From Nannocystis sp. (GTDB lineage Bacteria > Myxococcota_A > Polyangia > Nannocystales > Nannocystaceae): DNA of 64,000 nt. The stretch spans positions 682,001 through 746,000 of the forward strand of contig NZ_JADJNN010000003.1 in NCBI RefSeq assembly GCF_016714285.1, read 5' to 3'. Shown piece by piece: positions 35,466 through 44,406 of the stretch. A model generated the notes under the pieces. It made no database searches. It was not told the DNA's origin and saw only the letters and a list, made by a program, of their open reading frames with translations. Both the position numbers and the translations under genes were made by a program. Every line of letters starts with the position of its first letter. Positions within the stretch are counted from its first letter, which is position 1.

Positions 35466-36431
35466 TCAGGCGCGGGCGGCCACGCGGTCGCGCAGGCGCC
35501 AGGAGCCGACGAGGGCGAAGCCTACGACGAGGTGCCACACGCCCCAGCAAGCGGCGATGAGGGCCATGCCGCCGAGGCCGGAGAAGAAGTCGACGGTGAT
35601 GAGGAGGGCGAGGCCGGCGTTCTGGATGCCGACCTCGATGGTGATGGCCCGGCGGTCGCGCGGGCTGAGGCGGGCGAGCGTGGCGGCGAGGTAGCCGGTG
35701 GCGAAGGCGAGGGCGTTGTGGACGACGACGATGCCGAGGATGAGCAGGAGGTGGCCGTCGGCGGCGGAGAAGTTGCTGCGCAGGGCGACCACCAGCATCA
35801 CGGCGAAGACCACGATCGAGAGGATCCGCAGCGGCTTGCGCAGCGGGGCGGCGAGGCGCGGGAGGTAGCCGGCGATCAGCATGCCGAGGGTGAGCGGGAT
35901 GATGATGACGACGCCGATCGTCTTCAGCATGTCGGCGGGGTCGAGGGCGACGCTGCGCAGGAGCGGGGCGGCGTCGGGGTGCAGACCTGCCCAAAAGGCC
36001 AGGTTCAGCGGGGTGGTGAGGACCGCGGCGCCGGTGGTGGCGGTGGTCAGGGCGACCGAGAGCTCGGTGTTGCCGCGGGCGAGGTGGGTCATGAAGTTGC
36101 TCATCGGGCCGCCCGGGCAGGCGGCGACCAGGAGCATGCCGAGCGCGACCGAGGGCGGCGGGCGCAGGGCGAGGGCGAGGGCGAAGGTGACGGCCGGGAG
36201 CAGCACGACCTGGGCGACCACGCCGACGATCGCGGGGCGCGGGGCGAGCAGGAGCTTGCGAAAGTCGGCGACGCGCAGGTCGAGGGCGATGCCAAACATC
36301 ACCAGCGCGAGCACGAGGTTCAGGGTGACGAGGCCGCCGGTGTGGAACGAGAGGCGGGCCGCGTCGAGGTCGGGCGTCGGCGCGAGGGAGAGGGCAGCGA
36401 GGAGGCCGAGCAAGCGCGGCAGTATACCCAC
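35466..36431 (-). CDS. Bile acid:sodium symporter (BASS) family transporter
   Basis: The 321-residue protein has about nine to ten membrane segments. The family signature is seen in ALVMFGIALDLR near 50-60, the crossover region ACPGGPMSNFMTHLARGNTELSVALT near 105-130 and the late IEVGIQNAGLALL near 270-282, whose E-x-G-x-Q-N-A residues bind Na+. BASS proteins move organic anions (bile acids, pyruvate, others) with sodium. The substrate cannot be read. Starts at GTG 36431, 9 bases after the glutamate-synthase-like gene stop, so the two are likely one operon. Confidence 0.88.
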   Translation of the reverse strand: MGILPRLLGLLAALSLAPTPDLDAARLSFHTGGLVTLNLVLALVMFGIALDLRVADFRKLLLAPRPAIVGVVAQVVLLPAVTFALALALRPPPSVALGMLLVAACPGGPMSNFMTHLARGNTELSVALTTATTGAAVLTTPLNLAFWAGLHPDAAPLLRSVALDPADMLKTIGVVIIIPLTLGMLIAGYLPRLAAPLRKPLRILSIVVFAVMLVVALRSNFSAADGHLLLILGIVVVHNALAFATGYLAATLARLSPRDRRAITIEVGIQNAGLALLITVDFFSGLGGMALIAACWGVWHLVVGFALVGSWRLRDRVAARA

Positions 36432-36440
36432 GAGGCGGCT

Positions 36441-38006
36441 TCAGTGGCGGACGGCGGGGTTGTGGGTGGCGACGCGGGCGGCGAGGGCGTCGGCGAGGGC
36501 GGTGTGGATCGCGGCCTGGTCGGCGGCGCTGGGGAGGCCCCAGCCGGGCTCGTAGGCGAAGACCTCGCGGGCGGGGCGGCGGGCGAGGCCGTCGAGGATG
36601 TCGACGCGGCCGAGGCTGACGAGGGCGGGGTGGAGCTCGCCGCAGGCGTGGGCGAGGGCGATGAGGTCCTTGCGGAGGGTGATGAGGTAGTTGGCGAGGC
36701 GGGCGGCCTTGTCGGTGGGGTCGAGGCCGCCGACGAGCCAGGCGCTCTGGGTGGCGACGCCGGTGGGGCAGTGGCCGGTGTGGCACTGCTGGGCCTGAAT
36801 GCAGCCGATCGCCAGCATCGCCTCGCGGGCGACGTTGATGAGGTCGCAGCCGAGGCCGAGGGCGAGCAGCGACTGGGCGGGGAAGCCGAGCTTGCCGGAG
36901 CCGATGAAGACGACGCGCTCGTGCACGCCGCGCTCGGCGAAGCTGCGGTAGATGCTCGAGAAGCCGAGCTTGAAGGGGAGGGCGACGTGGTCGCTGAAGA
37001 CGAGGGGTGCGGCCCCGGTGCCGCCCTCGCCGCCGTCGATGGTGATGAAGTCGGGGGCGCGGCCGGTGGTGTCGATCTGGCGGGCGAGCTCGGCCCAGAA
37101 CTCGAGCTCACCGACGGCGGACTTGATGCCGACGGGCAGGCCGGTGGCGTCGGCGAGGCGCTCGATGAAGTCGAGCATGGAGGAGACGTCGCTGAAGGCC
37201 GTGTGGGCGGCGGGGCTGATGCAGTCGCGGCCGAGGGGGATCAGTCGGATGCGGGCGATCTCCGGGGTGACCTTGGCGGCCGGGAGCACGCCGCCGAGCC
37301 CGGGCTTGGCGCCCTGGCTGAGCTTGATCTCGATGGCTCGCACCGGGGCCGAGGCGACGCTCTCGAGGAAGCGGTCGATCGAGAAGTTGCCGTGCTCGTC
37401 GCGACAGCCGAAGTAGCCGGTGCCGATCTGCCAGACGATGTCGCCGCCCTTGCGGTGATGATCGGAGATGCCGCCCTCGCCGGTGTTCTGCATGGCGCCG
37501 GCGATCTTGACGCCGCGATTGATCGCCTCGACGGCGGCGCTCGAGAGGGAGCCGTAGCTCATCGCCGAGGTGTTGACGATCGAGGTCGGCCGGAAGGCGC
37601 GCGCGCGCTGGCGGTAGCCGCCGAGCACCTTGGCGCAGGGCAGCGCGTAGGTCGGGTCGTAGCCGGGCTGGCCGCTGACCGGGGCGAGTCGCGGGAAGGC
37701 AGCGTGGCGGATGATGACGTAGCCGTGGCTCTGCTCGAGGTCGTTGTCGGTGCCGAAGCCGAAGTAGTTGTTCTCCCGCTTGGCGGAGGCGTAGACCCAG
37801 CGCCGCTGGTCGCGTGAGAAGGGCCGCTCCTCGTCGTTGCCGGTGACGATGTACTGGCGCATCGGGCCGCCGAGCGCCTCGAACCAGTAGCGGAAGCGGC
37901 CGACGATCGGGAAGTTGCGCTTGATCGTGTGGGCGCGCTGGAGCCGGTCGGCGACGGCGATCAGCAGCAGCACCAGCAGGGCTCCGAGCAGCGAATAGAT
38001 GGGCAT
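36441..38006 (-). CDS. FMN-binding glutamate-synthase-like protein
   Basis: The 521-residue protein begins with a membrane helix (MPIYSLLGALLVLLLIAVAD) and then the GltS FMN-barrel domain: SIVNTSAMSYGSLSSAAVEA, NTGEGGIS, KPGLGGVLPAAKV, ITIDGGEGGTGAAPLVFSDH and the cluster cysteines CIQAQQCHTGHCPTGVA. It lacks the N-terminal glutaminase and the C-terminal region of full glutamate synthase. Stand-alone forms are usually annotated FMN-binding glutamate synthase family and their reaction is unproven. GGAGAGG five bases before ATG 38006 fixes the start. The preceding 121 bases up to the Pro-rich gene are non-coding. Confidence 0.9.
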   Translation of the reverse strand: MPIYSLLGALLVLLLIAVADRLQRAHTIKRNFPIVGRFRYWFEALGGPMRQYIVTGNDEERPFSRDQRRWVYASAKRENNYFGFGTDNDLEQSHGYVIIRHAAFPRLAPVSGQPGYDPTYALPCAKVLGGYRQRARAFRPTSIVNTSAMSYGSLSSAAVEAINRGVKIAGAMQNTGEGGISDHHRKGGDIVWQIGTGYFGCRDEHGNFSIDRFLESVASAPVRAIEIKLSQGAKPGLGGVLPAAKVTPEIARIRLIPLGRDCISPAAHTAFSDVSSMLDFIERLADATGLPVGIKSAVGELEFWAELARQIDTTGRAPDFITIDGGEGGTGAAPLVFSDHVALPFKLGFSSIYRSFAERGVHERVVFIGSGKLGFPAQSLLALGLGCDLINVAREAMLAIGCIQAQQCHTGHCPTGVATQSAWLVGGLDPTDKAARLANYLITLRKDLIALAHACGELHPALVSLGRVDILDGLARRPAREVFAYEPGWGLPSAADQAAIHTALADALAARVATHNPAVRH

Positions 38007-38127
38007 CGCGCCTCTCCTGCCCTGTGGTAACACGGCCGGCGCGAGGGCCGTCGTTCGGGTTTTCGCGCGGGAGATCGCGCTCGATCGCGGCCGATCGTCG
38101 GCGAACGCGGCGTGATACGGTGGCGAG

Positions 38128-38556
38128 ATGGGTGACGCGAGGCGGTCGATGTCGGCGGCGCAGGGCGGGGTCGGGGCGCTCGCGCTGGTGGTGCTGGTCG
38201 GGGCGGCGGGGCTGTTGGCGGTGCAGAGCTGCGCGCAGGGGCAGGACCCGCGCAGCCCCGAGGACACGGCGCAGCCGCAGACGGAGTTCCAGGCGGAGCC
38301 GTTCCCGGGCGCGAGGTCGCGGCCCGAACCGCGACCGGAGCCCGAGCCTGAGCCGTTCCCGGGCGTGAACTCGCGGCCGCAGCCGCAGCCGCAGGTGCAG
38401 CCTGAGCCGTGGCCCGGGACGCAGCCGCAGCCGCAGCCGCGGGTGCAGCCGCAGCCGCGGCCTGAGCCGTTCCCGGGGGTCGATCCGGAGCCCGAGCCGA
38501 AGCCGCGGCCGCGTCCGCGACCGGAGCCCGAGCCGCGCTATCCGCCGCCGACCTGA
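38128..38556 (+). CDS. Membrane-anchored Pro/Glu/Arg-rich repeat protein
   Basis: The 142-residue protein has one hydrophobic helix near 14-32 (GVGALALVVLVGAAGLLAVQ) followed by Cys35 and then a low-complexity tail of PEPFPG-type units (EPFPGARSRPEPRPEP, EPFPGVNSRPQPQPQ, EPWPGTQPQPQP, EPFPGVDPEPEP). Four recognisable units of roughly 20-28 residues repeat. Composition suggests an extended cell-envelope spacer. It may be spurious in such GC-rich DNA, but a leader followed by a regular repeat in one frame is unlikely by chance. It ends inside the 27-bp repeat element. Confidence 0.55.
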   Translation: MGDARRSMSAAQGGVGALALVVLVGAAGLLAVQSCAQGQDPRSPEDTAQPQTEFQAEPFPGARSRPEPRPEPEPEPFPGVNSRPQPQPQVQPEPWPGTQPQPQPRVQPQPRPEPFPGVDPEPEPKPRPRPRPEPEPRYPPPT

Positions 38557-38605
38557 GGATCACCTGGCCCTTGGGACACTTGAGGATCACCTGGCTCTTG
38601 GGACA
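38554..38605. repeat. Two tandem 27-bp units between convergent genes
   Basis: Two copies of a 27-bp unit (38554-38580 and 38581-38605, differing at one C/T and at the end) read on the minus strand as CPK-S-QVIL-KCPK-G-QVIL, i.e. a nine-codon unit KCPK[S/G]QVIL. No gene uses this frame convincingly. It separates the Pro-rich gene from cphB. Shorter look-alikes holding TGGGACAGGT or ACCTGTCCC occur at about 35456 and 62961, also between genes. Confidence 0.6.
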
Positions 38606-38620
38606 GGCGATCGGGAGGCG

Positions 38621-39466
38621 TCAGTCGAAGTCGTCCTCGGGCGGAGGCGGGGGCGTGGCGACGCGGGTGTGGAGGTTGTAGTTGCCGTTGCGGGTGAGGA
38701 TGTGGAGCTGGATGCCGGTGAGGCAGATGGCTTGACCGGGCTTGTTGTGGCCCATCGAGGAGTGCTCGAGGCGGGACACGTCGACGATGGTGATCGCGCC
38801 GGCGCCCTCGACGTGGAGGACGTCGCTGGGGTCAATGAAGGCGGCGGTGTCCTCGTCGAGGCCGATGCCGACGGCGAAGGGGTTGAAGGCGAGGACGGAG
38901 AGGAGTCGGCCGAGGCGGTCGCGTTGGCGGAAGTGCTGGTCGATGACGATGCGGTTGGTGAGGCCGAAGCCGGGGGCGAGGGAGGCGAGGCCGGCGATCG
39001 GCGTGGCGCCGCCCTGGCCGAAGGCGATCATGTGCTCGGAGAGGATCGCGGCGCCGGCCGAGGTGCCGCCGACGGTGACGCCGCGGGCGTTGAGCCGGCG
39101 GATCGCGCGGGCGACCTGGGTGCCGCCCAAGATCGTGGACAGCTGGAGCTGGTTGCCGCCGGTGAGGAACACGCCGGTGGCCTGCTCCAGGGTGTCGAGG
39201 AGGTCATCGCGCTCGGCGTCGGCGCGGGTCTCGAAGGGGATGCTGGTGGCCTTGCGCGCGCCGAGGGCGGTGAAGATCCGCTCGTAGCGCGGGCCGGTCT
39301 CGGGCAGGCGCGAGGCGGTCGGGATGATCACGATGCGGGCCTCGGAGCCGCCGCTGACCTCGACGAAGCGGCGGAGGATGACGGCGTCCTGCTCCTTCTC
39401 CTCGGCGCCGCCGACGGGGACGATCCAGCCGCGGGTGTGGGTGTCTTCGACTTTCGCAGGGCTCAC
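38621..39466 (-). CDS. cphB: Cyanophycinase (peptidase S51)
   Basis: The 281-residue protein has the S51 fold marks: GWIVPVGGAEEKEQD near the start, IVIIPTASRL, FLTGGNQLQLS and the nucleophile elbow GGTSAGAA with Ser near 132. LAPGFGLTNRIVIDQHF carries the conserved D-Q-H-F and is followed by GIGLDEDTA. Cyanophycinase cuts the Asp backbone of cyanophycin to beta-Asp-Arg dipeptides. The GTG start at 39466 overlaps the iadA stop (GTGA, 39463-39466); an ATG 57 bases upstream would overlap iadA more deeply and is less likely. Its dipeptide product is the substrate of the iadA product, consistent with the shared operon. The family also includes alpha-aspartyl dipeptidases. Confidence 0.9.
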   Translation of the reverse strand: MSPAKVEDTHTRGWIVPVGGAEEKEQDAVILRRFVEVSGGSEARIVIIPTASRLPETGPRYERIFTALGARKATSIPFETRADAERDDLLDTLEQATGVFLTGGNQLQLSTILGGTQVARAIRRLNARGVTVGGTSAGAAILSEHMIAFGQGGATPIAGLASLAPGFGLTNRIVIDQHFRQRDRLGRLLSVLAFNPFAVGIGLDEDTAAFIDPSDVLHVEGAGAITIVDVSRLEHSSMGHNKPGQAICLTGIQLHILTRNGNYNLHTRVATPPPPPEDDFD

Positions 39467-40638
39467 GCGCTTGACCTCTCGAAGGGGCCGAATACCACTG
39501 GTCGGCCGTCCCTCACCAGCCACGAGCCGCGGGCCATCACGGCGGACACCTGGCCGTCGGGTGTGAGGATCGCGAGGTCGGCGTCGGCTCCGACGGCGAC
39601 GCGACCCTTGTGCGAGAGGCGCAGCAGGTCGGCGATGTTGCGGGTGAAGATCGGGAGGAAGCGGGCCAGCGGGAGGCCCTCGGCGAGCAGGGTGGCGATG
39701 GTGGCGATGAGGGTGGCGGGGCGGCCGATGTCCATCGCGCAGATGTGGCCGTGGGCGTCGAAGACGGGCATGCAGCCGGCGCCGTCGGACGAGCAGGTGA
39801 GGCGATCGGGGGGCAGTCCGGCGTGTAGCCAGCGGGCGATCGCCTCGGCGGCGGAGAGGCTGTCGCCGGGGTCTTCTTCGGGGGGGAACGCGGTGATGTC
39901 GAGGTAGCCGCCGCGGGCCACGAGCTCGCCGGACTCGGCGAACAGGCGGCGGTTGCGATTGATGTGTGTGGGGTGGAACACGCGCGGGGGGATCTCGCTG
40001 TGCTCGAGGGCGCGGCGGACGAGGTCGAGGCCGCGGGGGCCGTCGCCCATGTGCAGGTGCACGATGCCGGCCTTGCCGGAGATCATGCCGGCGACGTGGG
40101 CGTCGGCGGCGACGCGGAGGAGCTCGTCGAGGGTGGGCTGCGAGGATCGGTGGTCGGAGAGGGCGAGCTCGCCGACGCCGATGACCGGGTCGACGAAGAC
40201 GATGTCGCCGCGGACCGAGCCGGTGAGCGTGGGCACTGGGAGCTGGTAGCTGCCGGTGTAGCAGTAGGCGGAGAGGCCCTCGTCGCGCAGGCCGAGGGTG
40301 CGGGCGACGAGGTCCGCGACGCTGCGGGTGGTGCCGTCGGTGCCGAGGACGCCGACGACGGTGGTGATGCCGGCGGTCGAGAGCTGGGTCAGGGAGACGG
40401 GCGGGACGCGGGTGCTGGGACCGGCCTCACCGCCGCCGCCGATGAGGTGGACGTGGGCGTCGACGAGGCCGGGGCAGAGGCACAGGCCGGCGAGGTCGAT
40501 CTCCTCGTGGGGGATGGCCTGCGGGAGCCGCGGGAGCTGCTCGGCGATCGCGGCGATGCGACGATCGGCGATGAGGAGGTCGCGCTTGCCGAGCGGCTCG
40601 GGGGCGAAGACCTCGGCGTTGCGGACGAGGCGGAGCAT
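39463..40638 (-). CDS. iadA: Isoaspartyl (beta-aspartyl) dipeptidase, amidohydrolase family
   Basis: A 391-residue amidohydrolase, the normal IadA length. Metal ligands are seen in LVDAHVHLIGG near 55-63, GIVHLHMGDG near 190-199, HPTHINRN near 219-226 and the catalytic Asp in CSSDGAG near 281. A C-terminal KGRVAVGADADLAIL follows. IadA hydrolyses beta-Asp-X dipeptides, including beta-Asp-Arg released by cyanophycinase. It sits directly before cphB and 7 bases after a lipoprotein gene, in an operon led by a histidine kinase. The ATG at 40638 was chosen from the conserved MLRLVRNAEVF start. Confidence 0.9.
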   Translation of the reverse strand: MLRLVRNAEVFAPEPLGKRDLLIADRRIAAIAEQLPRLPQAIPHEEIDLAGLCLCPGLVDAHVHLIGGGGEAGPSTRVPPVSLTQLSTAGITTVVGVLGTDGTTRSVADLVARTLGLRDEGLSAYCYTGSYQLPVPTLTGSVRGDIVFVDPVIGVGELALSDHRSSQPTLDELLRVAADAHVAGMISGKAGIVHLHMGDGPRGLDLVRRALEHSEIPPRVFHPTHINRNRRLFAESGELVARGGYLDITAFPPEEDPGDSLSAAEAIARWLHAGLPPDRLTCSSDGAGCMPVFDAHGHICAMDIGRPATLIATIATLLAEGLPLARFLPIFTRNIADLLRLSHKGRVAVGADADLAILTPDGQVSAVMARGSWLVRDGRPVVFGPFERSSA

Positions 40639-40645
40639 GCCCCGG

Positions 40646-41389
40646 TCAGAGATTGGGGTCGACGACAACGGGGCCGAACTTGGTGCCCTCGAAGGTCGAG
40701 ACGTCCGGGCATGCCTTGGTCAGGGCGTCCTGCGACTGGTAGACCGTGGAGGGGCCGCCGGCGAGGGCCAGCTCGCCGCAGCCGCCCTGGCTGGCGTCGG
40801 CGTCGGGGTCGCAGCGGACGCACTTGCTGGTCTTGCTGTTGCAGACGAAGCTGTCGTCGCAGAAGTACGAGCGGCAGTGCTGATCCTTGATGTCCTGGTA
40901 CAGCAGCTCGGCGCTGGCGGCGTAGAGGGGGAAGCCCTTGCCGTCGTCGCAGATGCCGAACTCGGACTTCTCGAGGTTGGCGTCGCAGGTGCCGGAGTTG
41001 GTGGGTTCGCAGCCGAGTTTGCCGCGCTGGTCGGCGGGGCAGGAGGTGTAGACGGCCTTGTTGGTGTCGGCGGCCGCGACGGCGTCGGCGAAGTCGCCGG
41101 CGGGGAGCATCTCGGTGGCGCAGGAGACGGAGGCCTTATCGACGAGGGAGCAGACCTGGTTCGTCTTCGAGGTGCCGAAGGTGGCGCTGCCGCCGGGGGC
41201 GGCACAGGTGGCGTCGAGTCGCTCGGTGTTGAGCTTGTCGAAGAACACGTCCTCCTTCTCGCACTCGGTGGTGTTCTTGCAGCGGATGACGTCGTCCGAG
41301 TTCGCCGGGTTGAAGATGAAGTTGCAGCCGCCCGCGGAGAGCAGGGCGGGCAGCGAGGCGGCGAGGATGCGGGCGCGGAGCGAAGTCAT
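40646..41389 (-). CDS. Cys-rich lipoprotein of unknown function
   Basis: The 247-residue protein starts MTSLRARILAASLPALLSAGGC, a leader with lipobox Cys22. The mature part has some 17 Cys in pairs (VIRCKNTTECEKED, TSCPADQRGKLGCEPTNSGTCD, HCRSYFCDDSFVCNSKTSKCVRCDPDADASQGGC), suggesting many disulphides and an exported protein. No family recognised. It lies in an operon between the histidine kinase and iadA-cphB, with gaps of 5 and 7 bases, so it may serve as the external sensor or binding partner for that kinase, though this is inference from position. Confidence 0.75.
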   Translation of the reverse strand: MTSLRARILAASLPALLSAGGCNFIFNPANSDDVIRCKNTTECEKEDVFFDKLNTERLDATCAAPGGSATFGTSKTNQVCSLVDKASVSCATEMLPAGDFADAVAAADTNKAVYTSCPADQRGKLGCEPTNSGTCDANLEKSEFGICDDGKGFPLYAASAELLYQDIKDQHCRSYFCDDSFVCNSKTSKCVRCDPDADASQGGCGELALAGGPSTVYQSQDALTKACPDVSTFEGTKFGPVVVDPNL

Positions 41390-41394
41390 GGCGA

Positions 41395-43161
41395 TCAGGG
41401 CGAGGATACGGAGGCGGCCGGGGGATCGCAAGCTGGAAGGACGATCTCGAACACCGTGCCGGCGGGGCCGGTGGAGGCGACGCGGACGCTGCCCTCGTGG
41501 TCCTGGACGATCTGCTGGACGATCGAGAGGCCGAGGCCGGTGCCTTGCGGCTTGCGGGTGAAGAAGGCCTCGAAGATGTGTTCGGCCTCGTCGGCGGCGA
41601 CGGCGAGGCCGGGGCCGTTGTCGGCCACGAGGGCGCGCACGCGGTCGCCGAGCTGCTCGACGCGGACGGTGATGCGGGGGCCCGTGGCGGTGGTGGGGCC
41701 TGCGGGCTGAGCGCGGTCGGAGGGGAGATCGCTGGCGGGGAGCTCGTCGAGGAGGTCTCCGAGCGGGCTCGGCGGGGCCGAGGCGTCGACCAGGGCCTCG
41801 CGAGCGTTGCGCAGCAGGTTCATGAAGGCCTGGCGCAGCTGGCCGGCGTCGCCCTGGACCCACGCGGGGCGCAGCTCGGGGACGACGTGGATGCCGGCGG
41901 CCGCGAGCTCGCCGGCCATGAAGTCGAGGAGGGCGTGGAGCTCGGCGGCGAGGTCGAGGGGGACGCGCTCGGGGTTCTTGCGGCGGACGAAGCCGAGGTA
42001 GTCCTCGGTGACGGAGGTGAGGCGGTCGATCTCCGAGGTGATCTTGGCGAGGAGCTGCTGGGCCTCGGGGCTGGTGGCGGCGATCTCGTCGGCGAGCAGC
42101 TCGACGTTGAGGGCGACGCTCGAGAGGGGGTTGCGGATCTCGTGGGTGACCTGGGCGGCGAGCTGGCCGACCGCGGCGAGGCGTTCGCCGCGGATCAGCC
42201 GGCGCTCGCGCTCTTGCAGGGCGGCGGCCATCTGGTTGAACTCGTGGGCGAGCTGGCTGACCTCGTCGCCGCGGGTCTCGCTGGCGACGGCGACGCGCTG
42301 GGCCCAGTCGCCGCGGGCGAGCTCTCGCACGCCGAGGGCGAGGCGCCGCAGCGGTCGCACGGTCCAGATCACGCCGAGCACGGCGACCAGGCCGAGGAGG
42401 GCGATCGCCGCGGTGAGGAGGATGATCATCCGCTCGGTGTCGCGCTCGTTGACGCGCACCTGGTTGCCGAGCTCGACGACGCCGCGGCTGACCTGCTCGT
42501 CGAGCTTGCGCAGGCTCTCGTTGATCGCGTATTGGGTGCGCACGTCGACGATGACCTCGGCGGGCGGCTGGGTGGTGGTCTGGGCGACGAGCTCCTCGAG
42601 CCGGGCGACGGTGGCCTGGAGGGCGCGCAGCGGGGTGATCGCCGCGTCGCCGCCGATCCGTCCGGGGTTGGCGAAGGCGCTGTCGAGGACGGCGCGGGCC
42701 TGCTGGATCTGGACGTGGCGGGCCTCGAGGGCCTCGGCGAAGTTGGCCTCCTCGGCGGGGCTGAGCGGGCGCTGGGCCTCGCCGCGGCGCTCGTTCGTGA
42801 GCGACATGTAGGTCGCGATCCGGGTCGACTGGCGGTAGGCGACGGTGAGATCTTTGTTGAACTCGACGTAGACCGCGGTGAGCAGGTCGAAGCTCGCCTG
42901 CAGGGAGCGCAGCTGGGCGACGATCAGCAGCGAGGCGGCGGTGGTTGCGAGCAGGACCAGGACGACGAGGGCGGTGATGCGGGCGGCGATGCTGTGACGC
43001 AGGCGCAGCGGCGCGAGGGGGACGGCGCCGGGCCTCGAGGTGGGCCCCGAGCCGGGCCCCGAGCCGGGCCCCGAGGTGGGTGCAGACGCGGGCCCGGGCC
43101 GATCGCCGCCGCTGGCTGAGGTTGGGCCCTGCGGTGGCCCGGCGAGGGGGACGGCGTCCAC
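41395..43161 (-). CDS. HAMP-domain sensor histidine kinase
   Basis: The protein of about 588 residues has a disordered Pro/Gly N-terminus, a membrane helix near 55-75 (ALVVLVLLATTAASLLIVA), a helical periplasmic sensor region, a second helix near 245-265, HAMP (WTVRPLRRLALGVRELARGDW), then HisKA with phospho-acceptor His near 342 (THEIRNPLSSVALN) and HATPase (FMNLLRNAREAL, VADNGPGLAV, KPQGTGLGLSIVQQIV). The ATPase domain contains a Pro/Ala-rich insertion (LPASDLPSDRAQPAGPTT). No response regulator is adjacent. It heads the cyanophycin degradation operon. The GTG start at 43161 is the weakest part of the call, because long upstream readings exist. Confidence 0.82.
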   Translation of the reverse strand: MDAVPLAGPPQGPTSASGGDRPGPASAPTSGPGSGPGSGPTSRPGAVPLAPLRLRHSIAARITALVVLVLLATTAASLLIVAQLRSLQASFDLLTAVYVEFNKDLTVAYRQSTRIATYMSLTNERRGEAQRPLSPAEEANFAEALEARHVQIQQARAVLDSAFANPGRIGGDAAITPLRALQATVARLEELVAQTTTQPPAEVIVDVRTQYAINESLRKLDEQVSRGVVELGNQVRVNERDTERMIILLTAAIALLGLVAVLGVIWTVRPLRRLALGVRELARGDWAQRVAVASETRGDEVSQLAHEFNQMAAALQERERRLIRGERLAAVGQLAAQVTHEIRNPLSSVALNVELLADEIAATSPEAQQLLAKITSEIDRLTSVTEDYLGFVRRKNPERVPLDLAAELHALLDFMAGELAAAGIHVVPELRPAWVQGDAGQLRQAFMNLLRNAREALVDASAPPSPLGDLLDELPASDLPSDRAQPAGPTTATGPRITVRVEQLGDRVRALVADNGPGLAVAADEAEHIFEAFFTRKPQGTGLGLSIVQQIVQDHEGSVRVASTGPAGTVFEIVLPACDPPAASVSSP

Positions 43162-43311
43162 GAGCCGCGATGGTACAGGGGCGCGCAGGTGAGCGCAGCC
43201 CCGGGGGCTGGCGCCGGCGATCGCCGGGCAGAGGGAGCTGGCCCAGGGGGCGCCGCGTTTTGCCGCGCCCCTTTCCTCGGGGCCGGGAGGCGTGCGAACG
43301 TTGGCTCGACC

Positions 43312-44355
43312 ATGTCGAAGCCGGCACGCCGTCTCTCCTCGTCCCTTGTCGCCGCCGCGACCGCGCTGTCCCTGACGATCGGCTGGGTGAACCCGGTCGT
43401 CGCCGCACCTGGCAAGGCGTCGGTGCTCACGCTCGAGGGCGACGACCCGGCCAAGGTGCAGGCGCTGAGCAAGGCGTTGCAGTCGGAGTTCGCGGCGCGC
43501 GGCGTGGGCGGCGGACGGGACATGTCGCTCGCGGAGCTGAAGCTGACGATGGGCTGCGATGAGCCGCCCTCGGCGGCGTGCCTCGCCAGCGGCGGCAAGA
43601 CGCTGGGCGTCGACCAGATGCTCTACGGGTCGCTGACGAAGACCAAGTCCGGCGGCTACGCGCTGATCTTGAGCCAGATGGACGTCGGCACCTCGTCGGT
43701 GCAGAAGACGGTGAACACGGAGCTCGGCGCCGACGCGCTGAGCGACGCCGCGGTGCAGGCGACGGCGAAGGACCTGGTCACGCAGATGATCGGGCCGGAG
43801 AAGAAGGCCGAGCCCGTGGTGGCGCCGCCGCCCAAGGTGGAGGAGCAGCCGAAGCCGGCGGAGAGCAAGCTGGTATGGGGCAAGTACGACGCGCCGAAGT
43901 GGAAGAAGGCGGGGCTCGCGGCCTCGGCGGCGCTGACGGTGGTGTCGCTCGGCGTGGCGATCGGGACGTACATGGCGATCCGCCCGGGCGGCAAGCTGAA
44001 GAAAGATCTCGTGCAGGCGGCGAAGGACAGCGAGACCGATTCCAGCGGGAGCAACGACATCAGCCCGTACACCGACAAGGACCTGTGCGACCTGGCGCGT
44101 GAGCAGGTCTCGGGCGGGGTCAAGAACGGGGAGATGACGAAGATCTGCAACAAGGCGGACGGGCTGGCCAGCGCGGCGACGGCGGGCTTCATCGCCACCG
44201 GTATCTTTGCTGCGTCGACGCTGGTGTTCACGACGCTGCTGTTTGTGCACAAGGACAAGCCGGGGGTTGCGAAGCTGCAGAAGCACGGGCTGACGCTCGG
44301 GGCGATGCCGCTGCGCAGCGGGGGGGCGATCGTCGGCGGGGTTGTTCGGTTCTGA
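43312..44355 (+). CDS. Exported membrane-anchored protein of unknown function
   Basis: The 347-residue protein has a signal peptide (SSLVAAATALSLTIGWVNPVVAAPG) with a plausible cleavage after VVAA. A domain resembling the FlgO/TolB-like small-molecule-sensor type of N-terminal region follows (VLTLEGDDPAKVQALSKALQ, GCDEPPSAACLASGGKTLGVDQMLYGSL). Then come a Pro/Glu linker and two membrane helices near 195-215 and 278-300 flanking a charged loop with Cys. It resembles the exported helper proteins of two-component and TonB-like envelope systems in myxobacteria, but I cannot name the family. It converges with the NtrC-type regulator gene, 51 bases between. Confidence 0.7.
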   Translation: MSKPARRLSSSLVAAATALSLTIGWVNPVVAAPGKASVLTLEGDDPAKVQALSKALQSEFAARGVGGGRDMSLAELKLTMGCDEPPSAACLASGGKTLGVDQMLYGSLTKTKSGGYALILSQMDVGTSSVQKTVNTELGADALSDAAVQATAKDLVTQMIGPEKKAEPVVAPPPKVEEQPKPAESKLVWGKYDAPKWKKAGLAASAALTVVSLGVAIGTYMAIRPGGKLKKDLVQAAKDSETDSSGSNDISPYTDKDLCDLAREQVSGGVKNGEMTKICNKADGLASAATAGFIATGIFAASTLVFTTLLFVHKDKPGVAKLQKHGLTLGAMPLRSGGAIVGGVVRF

Positions 44356-44406
44356 GGGGTGCGCGGGCGGAGAGCGCGGGCACTGTCGGGTTTGCTGATG
44401 TCTCGA

